Shown: positions 51,460-60,500 of the stretch, in pieces
How the letters are laid out: every line of letters begins with the position of its first letter
Numbering within the stretch: the stretch's first letter is position 1
Assembly: GCA_900551705.1 (NCBI GenBank)
Contig: URWY01000003.1
Location: 6,356-70,355 of the forward strand
Source of the DNA: an uncultured Bacillota bacterium
Lineage (GTDB): Bacteria; Bacillota; Clostridia; Christensenellales; UBA1242
DNA length: 64,000 bases
Direction: 5' to 3'
The notes under the pieces: model-generated
Told to the model about the DNA's origin: nothing
What the model saw: only the letters and a program-made list of their open reading frames with translations
The model's database searches: none
Made by a program: the position numbers and the translations under genes

Positions 51460-52491
51460 TTATCTCAATTTGACTTTAGTTGACGCATTTCTACGAATGT
51501 CTTCTGATATTGCAGCATAGTGTTTTTTCGTAGTGTTAACATCTTTATGACCAAGAACATCGGCAACAATGTAAATATCTTGCGTTTCACGATATAAATT
51601 TGTGCCATAAGTGCTTCTAAGTTTGTGTGGTGAGATTTTTTTGAGGGGAGTTACTGCTTGTGAATACTTTTTGACCAAATTTTCAACCGCGCGTGGCGTT
51701 ATTCGCTTGCGTTGTAAACTTAAAAATAGTGCTTTTTCGTCATCGTCCAAAGTTTTGATTTCATCTCTAATTTTTAACCATGAAATCATCGCATCTTTAA
51801 CTTCGTCCGAAAAATATAAAACTACTTCATTTCCGCCTTTACGCGTAATTTTAAAACTGTTATTGTTAAAATCAATATCGTCAACATTTAGCCCTACAAG
51901 CTCACTTATTCTTATTCCTGTGCCTAAAAAAACTGACATAATCGCCAAATCTCGTTCTTTTGTTATTTTGTTATAACCTTGCTCACGCTTAGTTAAATTC
52001 GTTGGATTTTCCGCTTGATTTAACAATTTGACCACTTCATCAACTTCTAGTCTAATAATTTCTTTCTGATGTATTTTAGGAGTTGAAATTTTTGTGATAA
52101 CATTTGATGAAATCAAATCAGAGTTAAATAAAAACTTAAAAAAACTCCTGAGAGCGGATAATTTTCTTGCTTTGCCACGCTCTTTGTTAACAAAAGTTTT
52201 GCCATCTTTTTCATAATATGATATGTAACTCAAAAACCTTTCAATATCTCTTGCTTTAATATTGTCCAAATCTTCAAGCGTTATATCGGTAATTTTTTTA
52301 TTTAACTTTTCTGAAATATATTCAAAGAACAACCTTAAATCGTATCCATAATTTAATCGTGTCAATGTTGAAGAATTGTTTTCTATCGCAATAAAAAAGT
52401 CGGGGACATAGTCCGGGAGAGTAGCCAAAATTTCTGAAAGTTTTTCTTGATTAATTATATCTCTTTCTTTGTGATAAGATATTTTTGCCAT
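51460..52491 (-). CDS. Xer-type tyrosine recombinase
   Basis: 343 residues. The N-terminal SAM-like core-binding domain is followed by the catalytic domain with GTGIRISELVGLN (Arg I, near 193), TRKGGNEV (Lys), HKLRST (His-x-x-Arg, near 290), GHKDVNTT (His) and KHYA (Tyr, near 324). All five catalytic positions are there. It is longer than XerC/D (about 300), with extra sequence around ENPTNLTKREQGYNKIT. The ATG at 52491 has no ribosome-binding site but TATTAT eight bases upstream, so the mRNA is probably leaderless. It could be chromosomal XerC/D or an element integrase; a 13-bp motif repeat lies next door. Confidence 0.9.
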   Translation of the reverse strand: MAKISYHKERDIINQEKLSEILATLPDYVPDFFIAIENNSSTLTRLNYGYDLRLFFEYISEKLNKKITDITLEDLDNIKARDIERFLSYISYYEKDGKTFVNKERGKARKLSALRSFFKFLFNSDLISSNVITKISTPKIHQKEIIRLEVDEVVKLLNQAENPTNLTKREQGYNKITKERDLAIMSVFLGTGIRISELVGLNVDDIDFNNNSFKITRKGGNEVVLYFSDEVKDAMISWLKIRDEIKTLDDDEKALFLSLQRKRITPRAVENLVKKYSQAVTPLKKISPHKLRSTYGTNLYRETQDIYIVADVLGHKDVNTTKKHYAAISEDIRRNASTKVKLR

Positions 52492-52607
52492 ACATTGATA
52501 TAATAATATTTCGTACAAGTAATGTCAAATATTACAAATCAATTTTATAAAAATTTTTTAATTTTTAAAAATTATTTGCATATTTCTACCATATAATGTA
52601 TTTATGT

Positions 52608-52620
52608 TTGCATAGCACTA
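52608..52620 (+). repeat. 13-bp motif, left copy flanking the nucleotidyltransferase-like gene
   Basis: TTGCATAGCACTA, identical to 53748-53760 and to 25876-25888. It lies 86 bases before the ATG at 52707, inside the divergent promoter region. Confidence 0.8.
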
Positions 52621-52706
52621 CAAAATAAATAAAAATTATAGAAATCAATAAATTTGATTGTAATTTAATGTATTATAAGTTATAATAACAATGATAGAGG
52701 TTAAAA

Positions 52707-53747
52707 ATGGCTAAAAACAACTTAGCATTAATAGATAAAACAATGATAGAAAGTTTTGCAAGCGAAATAGACAGCACAAATGCCTATGATTTAGTGTATA
52801 AATTTTCTGACCTTATAGATGATATTTCAATCGACTTGGCAGGGCATAACAAATTTATATCCATTAACAATGTTGATTCAAAATTGTTCGGAGATTTCGC
52901 AACAAAAACAAATTATCAAGAATCTGATTTAAATATGTATTTGCTCATAAAATCAGGGCAACTGGAACTCAATACGGTTTCAGAACTCCAAAATAAAAGG
53001 AAAATGCTTTGGCGTAAAATTAAACTAGCCTGGGCTAATAGAAGGGCAAGCAAGAAAAAAAGAAAGCTGTTTTCAAATAGAAAAAACCGCAAAGATTACG
53101 ATTTAATCACAGAGCAACAACTTAAAGAAAAAAAAGAAAAACCATACACTATATTGAATTTGAAAGACGAATTCTTCGAATATATTGTGAATTTTATGTC
53201 TCAAATGACCGTTGTTTATAACTATCCAGACAAAATTACAGTGCTTTCTAAGGAAGATTTAGGGTATAAGATTAATATTGTGCCAGCTTTTGTTCATGAT
53301 GATGAAATAAGGGTTTGGAACGCTCGTAAAAACAAATTTAAAATTGTTTATTTAGATGACGCTTTGATAGCGTTAGATAGCAAAAATAAAGAAATAGACA
53401 GCCTTAACTATTCGCAAAATACCACAAGTAAAGTTTCAAGAATAGTAAGTAATGATAATTTGTTATTAAAAGTAATAAAGATTTATAAAGCATTAACGCA
53501 TAATATTTGGAATACAACAAGTTTAGATTTTATTGATAGTTTAATTTATAATTGTCCAAATGAAATTTTTGTAGGAAATGTTTATGATGTGTTCGTTAGG
53601 TCGATAAATTTCTTAAAAAACGCTGACATCTCAGATTTTAGATCAATTTATAATACAAACAAATCTTTATACGAAGATGAAGAATTATCGATTTATGAAA
53701 TAAAAAGTTTAATTAAAGAAATTTCTAATTTGATTACTAATAATTAA
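52707..53747 (+). CDS. Nucleotidyltransferase-like protein with altered active site
   Basis: 346 residues. The fold seems that of a CD-NTase/poly(A)-polymerase-like nucleotidyltransferase: a helical start, then FGDFATKTNYQESDLNMYL where active members have GS...(S)DxD, and later YKINIVPAFV where a third Asp is expected (xDhVP). Here GS has become GD, the second Asp is Asn (DLN) and the third is Asn (IN). Between them lies a very basic insert (WRKIKLAWANRRASKKKRK). The C-terminal half is helical (LLKVIKIYKALTH) as in these enzymes. I infer a non-catalytic or altered relative. The gene and its upstream region lie between exact 13-bp copies. AGAGG precedes the ATG at 52707. Confidence 0.55.
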   Translation: MAKNNLALIDKTMIESFASEIDSTNAYDLVYKFSDLIDDISIDLAGHNKFISINNVDSKLFGDFATKTNYQESDLNMYLLIKSGQLELNTVSELQNKRKMLWRKIKLAWANRRASKKKRKLFSNRKNRKDYDLITEQQLKEKKEKPYTILNLKDEFFEYIVNFMSQMTVVYNYPDKITVLSKEDLGYKINIVPAFVHDDEIRVWNARKNKFKIVYLDDALIALDSKNKEIDSLNYSQNTTSKVSRIVSNDNLLLKVIKIYKALTHNIWNTTSLDFIDSLIYNCPNEIFVGNVYDVFVRSINFLKNADISDFRSIYNTNKSLYEDEELSIYEIKSLIKEISNLITNN

Positions 53748-53760
53748 TTGCATAGCACTA
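53748..53760 (+). repeat. 13-bp motif, right copy flanking the nucleotidyltransferase-like gene
   Basis: TTGCATAGCACTA begins on the base after the stop codon; the left copy at 52608 is 1,140 bases away. A half-motif ACTATGCAA is at about 53803. Confidence 0.8.
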
Positions 53761-53835
53761 AATATTGTTTTATAAAAATGAATAATACAACATATTATAT
53801 AAACTATGCAAAATTTAATTAAAATTTATAAAAAT

Positions 53836-53868
53836 AAGGATTTTGATAATTTTTCAAAATCCTTTTAA
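53836..53868 (+). terminator. Terminator after the nucleotidyltransferase-like gene
   Basis: AAGGATTTTGA (53836-53846) pairs with TCAAAATCCTT (53854-53864), then TTAAAA. Confidence 0.7.
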
Positions 53869-53877
53869 AATATTGCC

Positions 53878-53913
53878 AAACTATTCGCAAAATGTGTCTT
53901 TTGCGAATAGTTT
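53878..53913. terminator. Long hairpin between convergent genes
   Basis: A perfect 15-bp stem (53878-53892 with 53899-53913, core TATTCGCAAAA) and a TGTGTC loop. It lies nine bases past the U32 stop and lacks a good T run on the leftward side, so it may end or protect the leftward mRNA. Confidence 0.65.
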
Positions 53914-53921
53914 AAATCTTT

Positions 53922-55124
53922 TTATTTTAACTTTTTTCTAAGTATATCTCCTGCTTTCAATGCTAAATTATCAGAATTTATATATAGTTTTTGTTGAACT
54001 TTTCTAGCATCTTCTATATATTCGCCGTCTTCAGTTTCAATTTGTTTAATAATTAACTTTTTATTGAAAGTGTCATTTGGCGAAAGAACTTCCAATTCGT
54101 CCCCTAATTTGAACATATTTCGTTCTTCAACTAAGACTTTGCCCGAATTTTCGTCTTCCAATACAATAGCGACAAAATCGTGCGACTGAATTGGCATAGA
54201 TTCTTTCAAATATTCTCTTTCTTCATTATTATCAAAATAAAAACCAGTTGTATATTGTCTATGGCTTGATTTTTCGGTTTCAAGATACATTTCTTTTAAA
54301 AATTTTGCATCATTTATATTGTCTAATGCCCTTCTATAAGCATTTACGACATTTGCTACATAATAAGAAGACTTCATTCTACCTTCGATTTTTAGGCTTG
54401 CAATGCCCGCCTCTTCAAGTTCTTTTAAGTGTTCAATCAAGCATAAGTCTTTTGAATTTAAAATATATGTGCCGCGTTCGTCTTCTTCAATAGGAAATTC
54501 GTCATCAGATTTGATTTCTTTAATTTGATATGCCCACCTGCATGCTTGAACGCACGCACCTTTGTTGCTATCTCTGCCGCGAAGATAATTTGATAACAAA
54601 CATCTTCCCGAATAACTGATGCACATTGCGCCATGAACGAATGTTTCGAGTTCAACTTCTTGTGGCAACGCTGCCCTAATTTCTTTGATTTCACGAAGCG
54701 AAAGTTCGCGCGCAAGAACAATTCTTTTACAGCCTAACCCAGCAAAAAACAAAGCAGAATGCAAGTTTGTGACATTTGCTTGTGTGCTTACATGAACATC
54801 TAAATTTGGAACGACTTTTCGCGCCAAAGTGATAATTCCTATATCGCTAACGATAATCGCATCTGTGCCGATTTTATATAAAAATTTAAGATAATCTTCA
54901 AGGCCGTCAAAATCTTGGTTACGAGCGACAATATTAACTGTAACATACATTTTCTTGCCCTGCTCGTGAATAAGTTTTGACGCGATTTTGAGTTCATCAT
55001 AGTCAAAATTGCCGGCAAATGCCCTTAAACCGTGGCTTTTTCCAGCCAAATAAACAGCATCTGCACCAAAATACAATGCTGTTTTAAGTTTTTCCATATT
55101 GCCAACTGGGGCTAAAAGTTCCAT
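53922..55124 (-). CDS. Peptidase U32 family protein, TrhP-like
   Basis: 400 residues. ELLAPVGNMEKLKTALYFGADAVYLAG is the U32 start, and the signature ETFVHGAMCISYSGRC is complete. Further cysteines (ACVQACRW and DLCLIEHL) would serve an Fe-S cluster. A C-terminal domain (LVEERNMFKLGDELEVL) matches the RNA-binding-like end of the long U32 form. Bacillus YrrO/E. coli TrhP of this group hydroxylate tRNA U34, so tRNA modification is more likely than proteolysis. TAGGAG precedes the ATG at 55124. It lies after pepF in the same direction. Confidence 0.88.
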   Translation of the reverse strand: MELLAPVGNMEKLKTALYFGADAVYLAGKSHGLRAFAGNFDYDELKIASKLIHEQGKKMYVTVNIVARNQDFDGLEDYLKFLYKIGTDAIIVSDIGIITLARKVVPNLDVHVSTQANVTNLHSALFFAGLGCKRIVLARELSLREIKEIRAALPQEVELETFVHGAMCISYSGRCLLSNYLRGRDSNKGACVQACRWAYQIKEIKSDDEFPIEEDERGTYILNSKDLCLIEHLKELEEAGIASLKIEGRMKSSYYVANVVNAYRRALDNINDAKFLKEMYLETEKSSHRQYTTGFYFDNNEEREYLKESMPIQSHDFVAIVLEDENSGKVLVEERNMFKLGDELEVLSPNDTFNKKLIIKQIETEDGEYIEDARKVQQKLYINSDNLALKAGDILRKKLK

Positions 55125-55142
55125 AAATTTTCTCCTAAGTAA

Positions 55143-56900
55143 TTACAATAATTTTTCCCAATTTTCAATGATTTTTAAAGCATATTCAAATGCGTTATCA
55201 ATGACTTTTTTATCCTTTAAATTAACGCCTGCATCTTTTAAAAGCGAAATTGGGTCTTTGGTTGAACCCGCTTTTAAGAAATTTAAATAGCGCTCTGGCT
55301 CTGTTGGTAAAACTTTGTAGACGATATAAAGCGCCGAAATTATGCCGATAGCGTATTTATATACATAAAATGCGTTATAAAAGTGCGGTATTCTGCTCCA
55401 TTCATATTGAATTTCTGGCACAAGTTCAACATCTTTTCCAAAATATGTTTTATTTAATTGATAATAGAAATCATTTAAAATTTTAGCAGAAATTGGCTTG
55501 TCATTTTCGTATTGTTCATGAGCAAATTGTTCAAATTCAGAAAACATGAGTTGCCTGAATGCAGAGCCTTTAAATTCGCTCAAAAAGTGGTCATAATAAT
55601 AAATTATATCTGACTTGTTGTCCGAATTTTCGCTCAAATATTTGAGTAAAAGCATTTCGTTTACATTGCTTGCAACTTCTGCAACGAAGATTGTATAGCC
55701 TGCTTGATCAAAATTTTGAGTGCTGTTTGAATAGTAAGTGTGCATTGCGTGTCCAAGTTCGTGAGCAAGTGTAAAAATCGAATTTGTGTCGCCAATAAAA
55801 TTGGTTAAAACAACTGGATTTTTTGAGTATGCGCCCCATGAAAACGCTCCGCTGTCTTTATTTTCATTTGGATAAATATCTATCCAACGCTCGTTTACTG
55901 CCCTATCTATAAGCGTTTGATATTCTTTTCCAAGTGGCAATGTTGCTTTCTTGATTAAATCAATCGCTTCGTCAAAAGTATAGGTCTTTTTAACGCCTTT
56001 TTCTTTTGCAAATTGGTCATAAATCGCAAATTTATCCAAGCCTAAACTGCGTCTTTTAACATCAAAATACTTATGGAATACAAACAAATTGTCGTGCATT
56101 GATGAAATCAATGTGTCGTAGACTTTTCTGCTTGCTTCTTCGGCATAAATAGATAAATCAAGGGTTGATTTAAACTTTCTTAGCCTTGTGTAGAATACAT
56201 TTTTCTTAACATTATGAATGTAATTTGACGACAAAAAGTTATTAAACTTGCCATACGCGCTATTAAGCGCTTTTATGGTGTTTTTTCTCAGTGTTCTATC
56301 GTCAGATTGCATAAGTTCAACATAATTCGAATGGGTTAAAGTGTGTTTTTTGCCCTGGCTATCTTTTGGCGAATCAAACTTTAAATCGCCATCGTCAAAA
56401 ACATCAAAATTTTCAGAAAAACCGCCTGCCATTTCCCCTGACATTGATATGATTTTTTCTTCTTTTTCCGACAAAATTAATTTTCTATCCTTAATCATTC
56501 CCTTGAAATAATTTTTATACGGAGTTGTTTCGGCAAGCCTTTTTAAGTCTGATGTTTTATATTTTTTTATTTCAATATCAATAAAAGTTGTTTCAACAGA
56601 AAACTTTGATGCAAGAGCATCAACAAGAGTTAATCTTTCACGATAAAACGAGTTTGTGGCATCTTCGCGAGTTTTTAAAGAAGCGTATACATACAAAATT
56701 TCAAGTCTTAATGAGATGTCTTCTTCTAGTTTTAAACATTCAAGCATAGTCTTCTCATCAGACAATTTGCCCTTATATTTTTCAAAGTCGTTAACATGGG
56801 TTTTTAGGTCTTCATATTCACGATAAAAGGCATCATCGTCTTTGAAATAACCAGTTAAATCCCATTTAAACTTTTCTTCAATTTCACTTCTTTTTTTCAT
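55143..56900 (-). CDS. pepF: Oligoendopeptidase F
   Basis: M3-family zinc peptidase that degrades short peptides in the cytoplasm. 585 residues (family about 600). The zinc motif HELGHAMH lies near residue 380 and the downstream Glu ligand in FVAEVASNVNEMLL. The N-terminal domain starts RSEIEEKFKWDLTGYF. The start ATG at 56900 has no strong Shine-Dalgarno sequence; it lies 11 bases after the stop of the pseudouridine synthase, so translation is probably coupled. Confidence 0.95.
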   Translation of the reverse strand: MKKRSEIEEKFKWDLTGYFKDDDAFYREYEDLKTHVNDFEKYKGKLSDEKTMLECLKLEEDISLRLEILYVYASLKTREDATNSFYRERLTLVDALASKFSVETTFIDIEIKKYKTSDLKRLAETTPYKNYFKGMIKDRKLILSEKEEKIISMSGEMAGGFSENFDVFDDGDLKFDSPKDSQGKKHTLTHSNYVELMQSDDRTLRKNTIKALNSAYGKFNNFLSSNYIHNVKKNVFYTRLRKFKSTLDLSIYAEEASRKVYDTLISSMHDNLFVFHKYFDVKRRSLGLDKFAIYDQFAKEKGVKKTYTFDEAIDLIKKATLPLGKEYQTLIDRAVNERWIDIYPNENKDSGAFSWGAYSKNPVVLTNFIGDTNSIFTLAHELGHAMHTYYSNSTQNFDQAGYTIFVAEVASNVNEMLLLKYLSENSDNKSDIIYYYDHFLSEFKGSAFRQLMFSEFEQFAHEQYENDKPISAKILNDFYYQLNKTYFGKDVELVPEIQYEWSRIPHFYNAFYVYKYAIGIISALYIVYKVLPTEPERYLNFLKAGSTKDPISLLKDAGVNLKDKKVIDNAFEYALKIIENWEKLL

Positions 56901-56911
56901 ATATTTGCCTT

Positions 56912-57622
56912 TTAAACCAATCTTTCAATATTGAATTCTTTCCATGGCTCGCTTTCAAGGTCTGGATAGCACTTGAAAGTCATTACATTTTTTGTTGTTG
57001 GATGCTCAAAAGTCAATTTATAAGCCCAAAGTGCCAAATTGTCTGTTTTAGTATTTGTATTAGAATTTTTTGAGCCATATTTAATATCGCCGAAAACAGG
57101 AGTTCTTAAACTTGCCATTTGCACTCTGATTTGATGGCTTCTGCCCGTTAATAATTCTATTTCAGCCAAACTTAAATTATTCTCTACTTCAACGATATTA
57201 TAAATGAGTTCTGCTCGTTTTGCACCTTCTTCTCCCATAGGCACAATTTTTACGATATTTGTTTTTTCATCTTTTTTGAGATAATTTATTTGCTTTTTTC
57301 TTCTGTCTGTTGGACAACCTTCAAGAACAGTCAAGTATTTCTTAGAAAATCTGCCGTCTTTCATTTGTTCAGCAAGTCTTGATGCTGCTTTTGAAGTCTT
57401 CGCAAACACCATTAGTCCGCCAGTTGGTCTATCTAATCTATGAACCAAGCCGACATAAACATTGCCCGGTTTGTTATACTTAACTTTGATATATTCTTTT
57501 ACCATATTAAGCATATCTTTATCGCCGCTTTCGTCTTCTTGTGATGGAATATTGTGTGGCTTTATAACAACAATAACATGATTATCTTCATAGACAACAC
57601 TCAATTCTTTTTCTTCTTGCAT
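56912..57622 (-). CDS. RluA-family pseudouridine synthase
   Basis: 236 residues. The catalytic Asp is in VHRLDRPTGGLMVFAKT; LTGRSHQIRVQMA and FGDIKYGSK complete the family pattern. There is no S4 RNA-binding domain, which resembles the RluC/RluD minority or TruC-like short forms; the target RNA is not clear. GGAGATT precedes the ATG at 57622, and a TTGCATAGTATT motif spans the start codon. It heads a leftward run with pepF. Confidence 0.92.
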   Translation of the reverse strand: MQEEKELSVVYEDNHVIVVIKPHNIPSQEDESGDKDMLNMVKEYIKVKYNKPGNVYVGLVHRLDRPTGGLMVFAKTSKAASRLAEQMKDGRFSKKYLTVLEGCPTDRRKKQINYLKKDEKTNIVKIVPMGEEGAKRAELIYNIVEVENNLSLAEIELLTGRSHQIRVQMASLRTPVFGDIKYGSKNSNTNTKTDNLALWAYKLTFEHPTTKNVMTFKCYPDLESEPWKEFNIERLV

Positions 57623-57649
57623 AGTATTCTAATCTCCTTAAATTTCAAG

Positions 57650-57674
57650 GTGCTATGCAAGTTTTGCATAGCAC
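57650..57674. repeat. Inverted pair of the 13-bp motif forming a hairpin
   Basis: GTGCTATGCAA (57650-57660), GTT loop, TTGCATAGCAC (57664-57674), a perfect 11-bp stem. It lies between the VirB4-like gene and the pseudouridine synthase. It could end the VirB4-like mRNA, but no T run follows on either side. Confidence 0.7.
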
Positions 57675-57684
57675 TTTAATAGAA

Positions 57685-60363
57685 TTATTCAAATAGTTTT
57701 CTTACGAAGTCTTGCGCTTCAATTTGCATCATTGTTCTGGACATTGGTCCTGATATAAAGAAGCATTGTCCAACGCCCGCTGTTATGATGCTGTTTTGTT
57801 CTTCTGCGTTGATTTCACCTGATTTTCTATACAACTCGACTAAGTCGTTCATATCGTTAGGTGCAAGCGAGAAAATCATTGAATACTGACTGGCGTTAAT
57901 AACCGCAGTTGATTGTCTTTGAATTTCAACTGAACCAACGAAGTCTTTAATATTTTGTGTAATAACAATCTGCATACCTGAATATTTACGGATACGCTTT
58001 GCCATTTGCGCCATGAAGTCCAAAGCGATAGGATAGTTAGGGTTAATGAAAACATGGGCTTCATCAACTACAACAATGATTTTTCTATTTGTTTTGAATT
58101 TCATGTTGAAATCACGGTTTTTGATAATTTCGTTATCAAGATATTTAAAGACCAAAAGCATTTGAGCATTCGCGATAATTTCGTTACGGTTTGCCAAAAG
58201 CGAACGGAAGTTAAATGTAATAAAGTTTTCTTTTGTTGAAATAGATGTTGGGCCATTCCAAAGGTTACTATTTCTGCCACCTGTGGCGAATTTTTTAACA
58301 TAAGTTTGAATTGTCAATAAGTTGCGTTTGTGGTATTCATTCGTTTCATTTTCAAGTCTTTCGCAAACAATTGCATACAAATCATCGAATATAGGATAAT
58401 CTTCTGGCGTCAATTTTTCAAGGTCTGTGTTACTGTCTATGCCCTTTTTGTTATACATTTCAACAATCAACGAGTTCAATTCTTCAAACGCATCGGAATT
58501 GATTCCTTCCAAAATAACTTTGAAGAATTGTTCCAAGAACTGCAAGTGAACTGAGAATGTATCTGATACTTCTTTAAGTTTTAACTTGCCATCGTCTTTC
58601 TCTTCTTCTTCATCGTCATTCATTTCGTTGATATCTTTAATATCATCTTTTAATGTTGTCATAATATGGAATGGATTAATAATACCCATTGCAGATGAAC
58701 CAACATCGATAACTTTACCTTCCAAGTTACCCGCAAGAATTGTATATTCATCTTCTGGGTCAAGAATAAATACTTTTGTGTTATCTGCTGCAAAGTTTGT
58801 CAAAAGAGTTTTTGTGGCGAAAGATTTACCAGAACCAGATTTACCAATAATCATCATATTACTGTTAACTCTTTCACGATTTCTTGCAAAGAAGTCAACG
58901 AAAATAGGATATTCATTATAACCAACATAAAAACCTTCTCTATCTTGCAATGCACCTGAAATAAATGGGAATATCGCTGCAAGCGTTGATGTTGGTATTC
59001 CTCTAACAGTTTCTTTAATGTTATCTCTCATAGATAAGTTTGAAGAAATAAATCCATCAACTTGTCTACCAAATAATTCAGAGAATTTGAAGCCTTCTTG
59101 TTTTAATATTGCTCTAACCTCTTTACGAGCGGCATCTTCGCAAGTTATGTATGTGTTTACATCGTAAAGTTGTTGGTTATTATTTTTCAAGCTAACCAAA
59201 AGTTCACGCAATGTTTCCATGTGAGTTTGATTTTCAATTCTTCTACTGCTTCTGCCGCCGAAAGATGATTTAGACTCCATTTCCATGATTGCTTTATCGA
59301 TGTTTCTTTCAGCCTTATATTTTGGAATAGGTTTTATTTTAACTGTAACTTTTGTTCTGTCTTGTGAGAAGAATGGATATCCCCAAGCGTTAGCAACTTG
59401 AAGTGGATAATCTGATATAACAAATTGTCTGTATGTTCTGCCGTCAACTTGATAACTTGCTGTTTTAAACTTTAATTCCTTTGGAATTGCCCAATCTACA
59501 TATTGTGTCATTGGAACAGCTTCAAGTTCACGCTCATCAAAGTCTTTACCATAATTGGCTTTCAAGAATACTGCAAGGTCTTTACCATAAAGCCTTCTTG
59601 TTGTAAGTGGCGTTGCTGAATTTGAAAGTGTGCTCATCATACCATCAGTCGTGGTTTCCAAAGCTTCTTTATCTTTATCAAAAACAACGAAATAGAAATA
59701 GTCTTTAAAAACTTTTTCTTGCCTATTCATTGCTTCAACTCTTGAAACACGACCTTCAAATACGCCTGCTCTGGCCTCAACTTCTTTTTGAGTGATTTCT
59801 CCTTCATATTGAAGCTCCAACAAAGCATCATATTTTTTATCTTCCAAATAAACATAGTTATCCAAAATCATAGCCTTGCTTTCTTTTACGATTGCTGCTT
59901 GTTGGAAGTCTGTTATTCTTCGAATAGCGTTTGCAAATGTTTCAATAAGCATATTTTGCTTAAACTCGTTTAATAAGCCAAATTCCATAGGCGTAATTTC
60001 AATAACTTGTGCATAATATTCCTTATAATCAATAAACCTGTCGTTTACAATGCCTTCAAAAGGAATAATTGCAGAGATTTTCGCATTTGCATTTTTTGCA
60101 TCTTTTGAATATTTCTTCTTTTGTGCAAAGAACCTAAACAAATAGCCAAGAGTATAATACATTCTCACGCCATCTGCAACTGGGAAAAACATCGCAATAG
60201 CAATTACAAGCCATGCCATACCCACCCAAATGTGATATGGAAAGTTAGCCACAAACAATGCTATCGCAACTGCAATACCAATAAAAGCACAGATAACATC
60301 ACCTAGCGTAACATTTTTAAAAAACTCGGTTTTAACTTTAATTTTTCTAGGAATTATTCTCAC
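57685..60363 (-). CDS. Lone VirB4-type ATPase with N-terminal PrgI/VirB3-like membrane part
   Basis: 892 residues. I set the start at GTG 60363, with TTTAGGAG upstream; a longer frame starting at 60486 has no ribosome-binding site. Residues ~25-75 have two membrane helices (DVICAFIGIAVAIALFVANF, WLVIAIAMFFPV), the layout of VirB3/PrgI proteins that are often fused to VirB4. The VirB4 domain begins near SAIIPFEGIV; Walker A is GKSGSGKS near 505 and Walker B IIVVVDEAHVF near 760. An acidic insert (MNDDEEEEKDDGK) sits between. VirB4 powers conjugation or type IV secretion, but no other conjugation gene (relaxase, coupling protein, VirB6/8) is in the window. Confidence 0.85.
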   Translation of the reverse strand: MRIIPRKIKVKTEFFKNVTLGDVICAFIGIAVAIALFVANFPYHIWVGMAWLVIAIAMFFPVADGVRMYYTLGYLFRFFAQKKKYSKDAKNANAKISAIIPFEGIVNDRFIDYKEYYAQVIEITPMEFGLLNEFKQNMLIETFANAIRRITDFQQAAIVKESKAMILDNYVYLEDKKYDALLELQYEGEITQKEVEARAGVFEGRVSRVEAMNRQEKVFKDYFYFVVFDKDKEALETTTDGMMSTLSNSATPLTTRRLYGKDLAVFLKANYGKDFDERELEAVPMTQYVDWAIPKELKFKTASYQVDGRTYRQFVISDYPLQVANAWGYPFFSQDRTKVTVKIKPIPKYKAERNIDKAIMEMESKSSFGGRSSRRIENQTHMETLRELLVSLKNNNQQLYDVNTYITCEDAARKEVRAILKQEGFKFSELFGRQVDGFISSNLSMRDNIKETVRGIPTSTLAAIFPFISGALQDREGFYVGYNEYPIFVDFFARNRERVNSNMMIIGKSGSGKSFATKTLLTNFAADNTKVFILDPEDEYTILAGNLEGKVIDVGSSAMGIINPFHIMTTLKDDIKDINEMNDDEEEEKDDGKLKLKEVSDTFSVHLQFLEQFFKVILEGINSDAFEELNSLIVEMYNKKGIDSNTDLEKLTPEDYPIFDDLYAIVCERLENETNEYHKRNLLTIQTYVKKFATGGRNSNLWNGPTSISTKENFITFNFRSLLANRNEIIANAQMLLVFKYLDNEIIKNRDFNMKFKTNRKIIVVVDEAHVFINPNYPIALDFMAQMAKRIRKYSGMQIVITQNIKDFVGSVEIQRQSTAVINASQYSMIFSLAPNDMNDLVELYRKSGEINAEEQNSIITAGVGQCFFISGPMSRTMMQIEAQDFVRKLFE

Positions 60364-60500
60364 TTTTTTATCTCCTAAACATAAATATATAAGTAGTATA
60401 TACAATTTGGGCAATAAAACAAAATAATTTTTCAAACAAAAATGAATATATGTGCATATTTTTGAACAAAATATAAATAGTTTCAATAAGGAGGTATAAA

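Noticed and set aside
51460..52491. Phage or integrative-element integrase
   Set aside because: Recombinase motifs are compatible, but no phage or conjugation genes follow and the size is close to Xer proteins; called Xer-type only.
52608..53760. att sites of an integrated element
   Set aside because: The 13-mer also occurs at 25876 and in variants at 25913 and 57650, so it is not specific for this locus; kept only as a possibility.
57650..57674. Rho-independent terminator of the VirB4-like gene
   Set aside because: The stem is perfect, but no T run follows on the leftward strand, and the sequence belongs to the dispersed motif family.
58586..58921. 111-codon plus-strand frame opposite the VirB4-like gene
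   Set aside because: Ser/Ile-rich mirror of the acidic insert and Walker A region; no independent signals.
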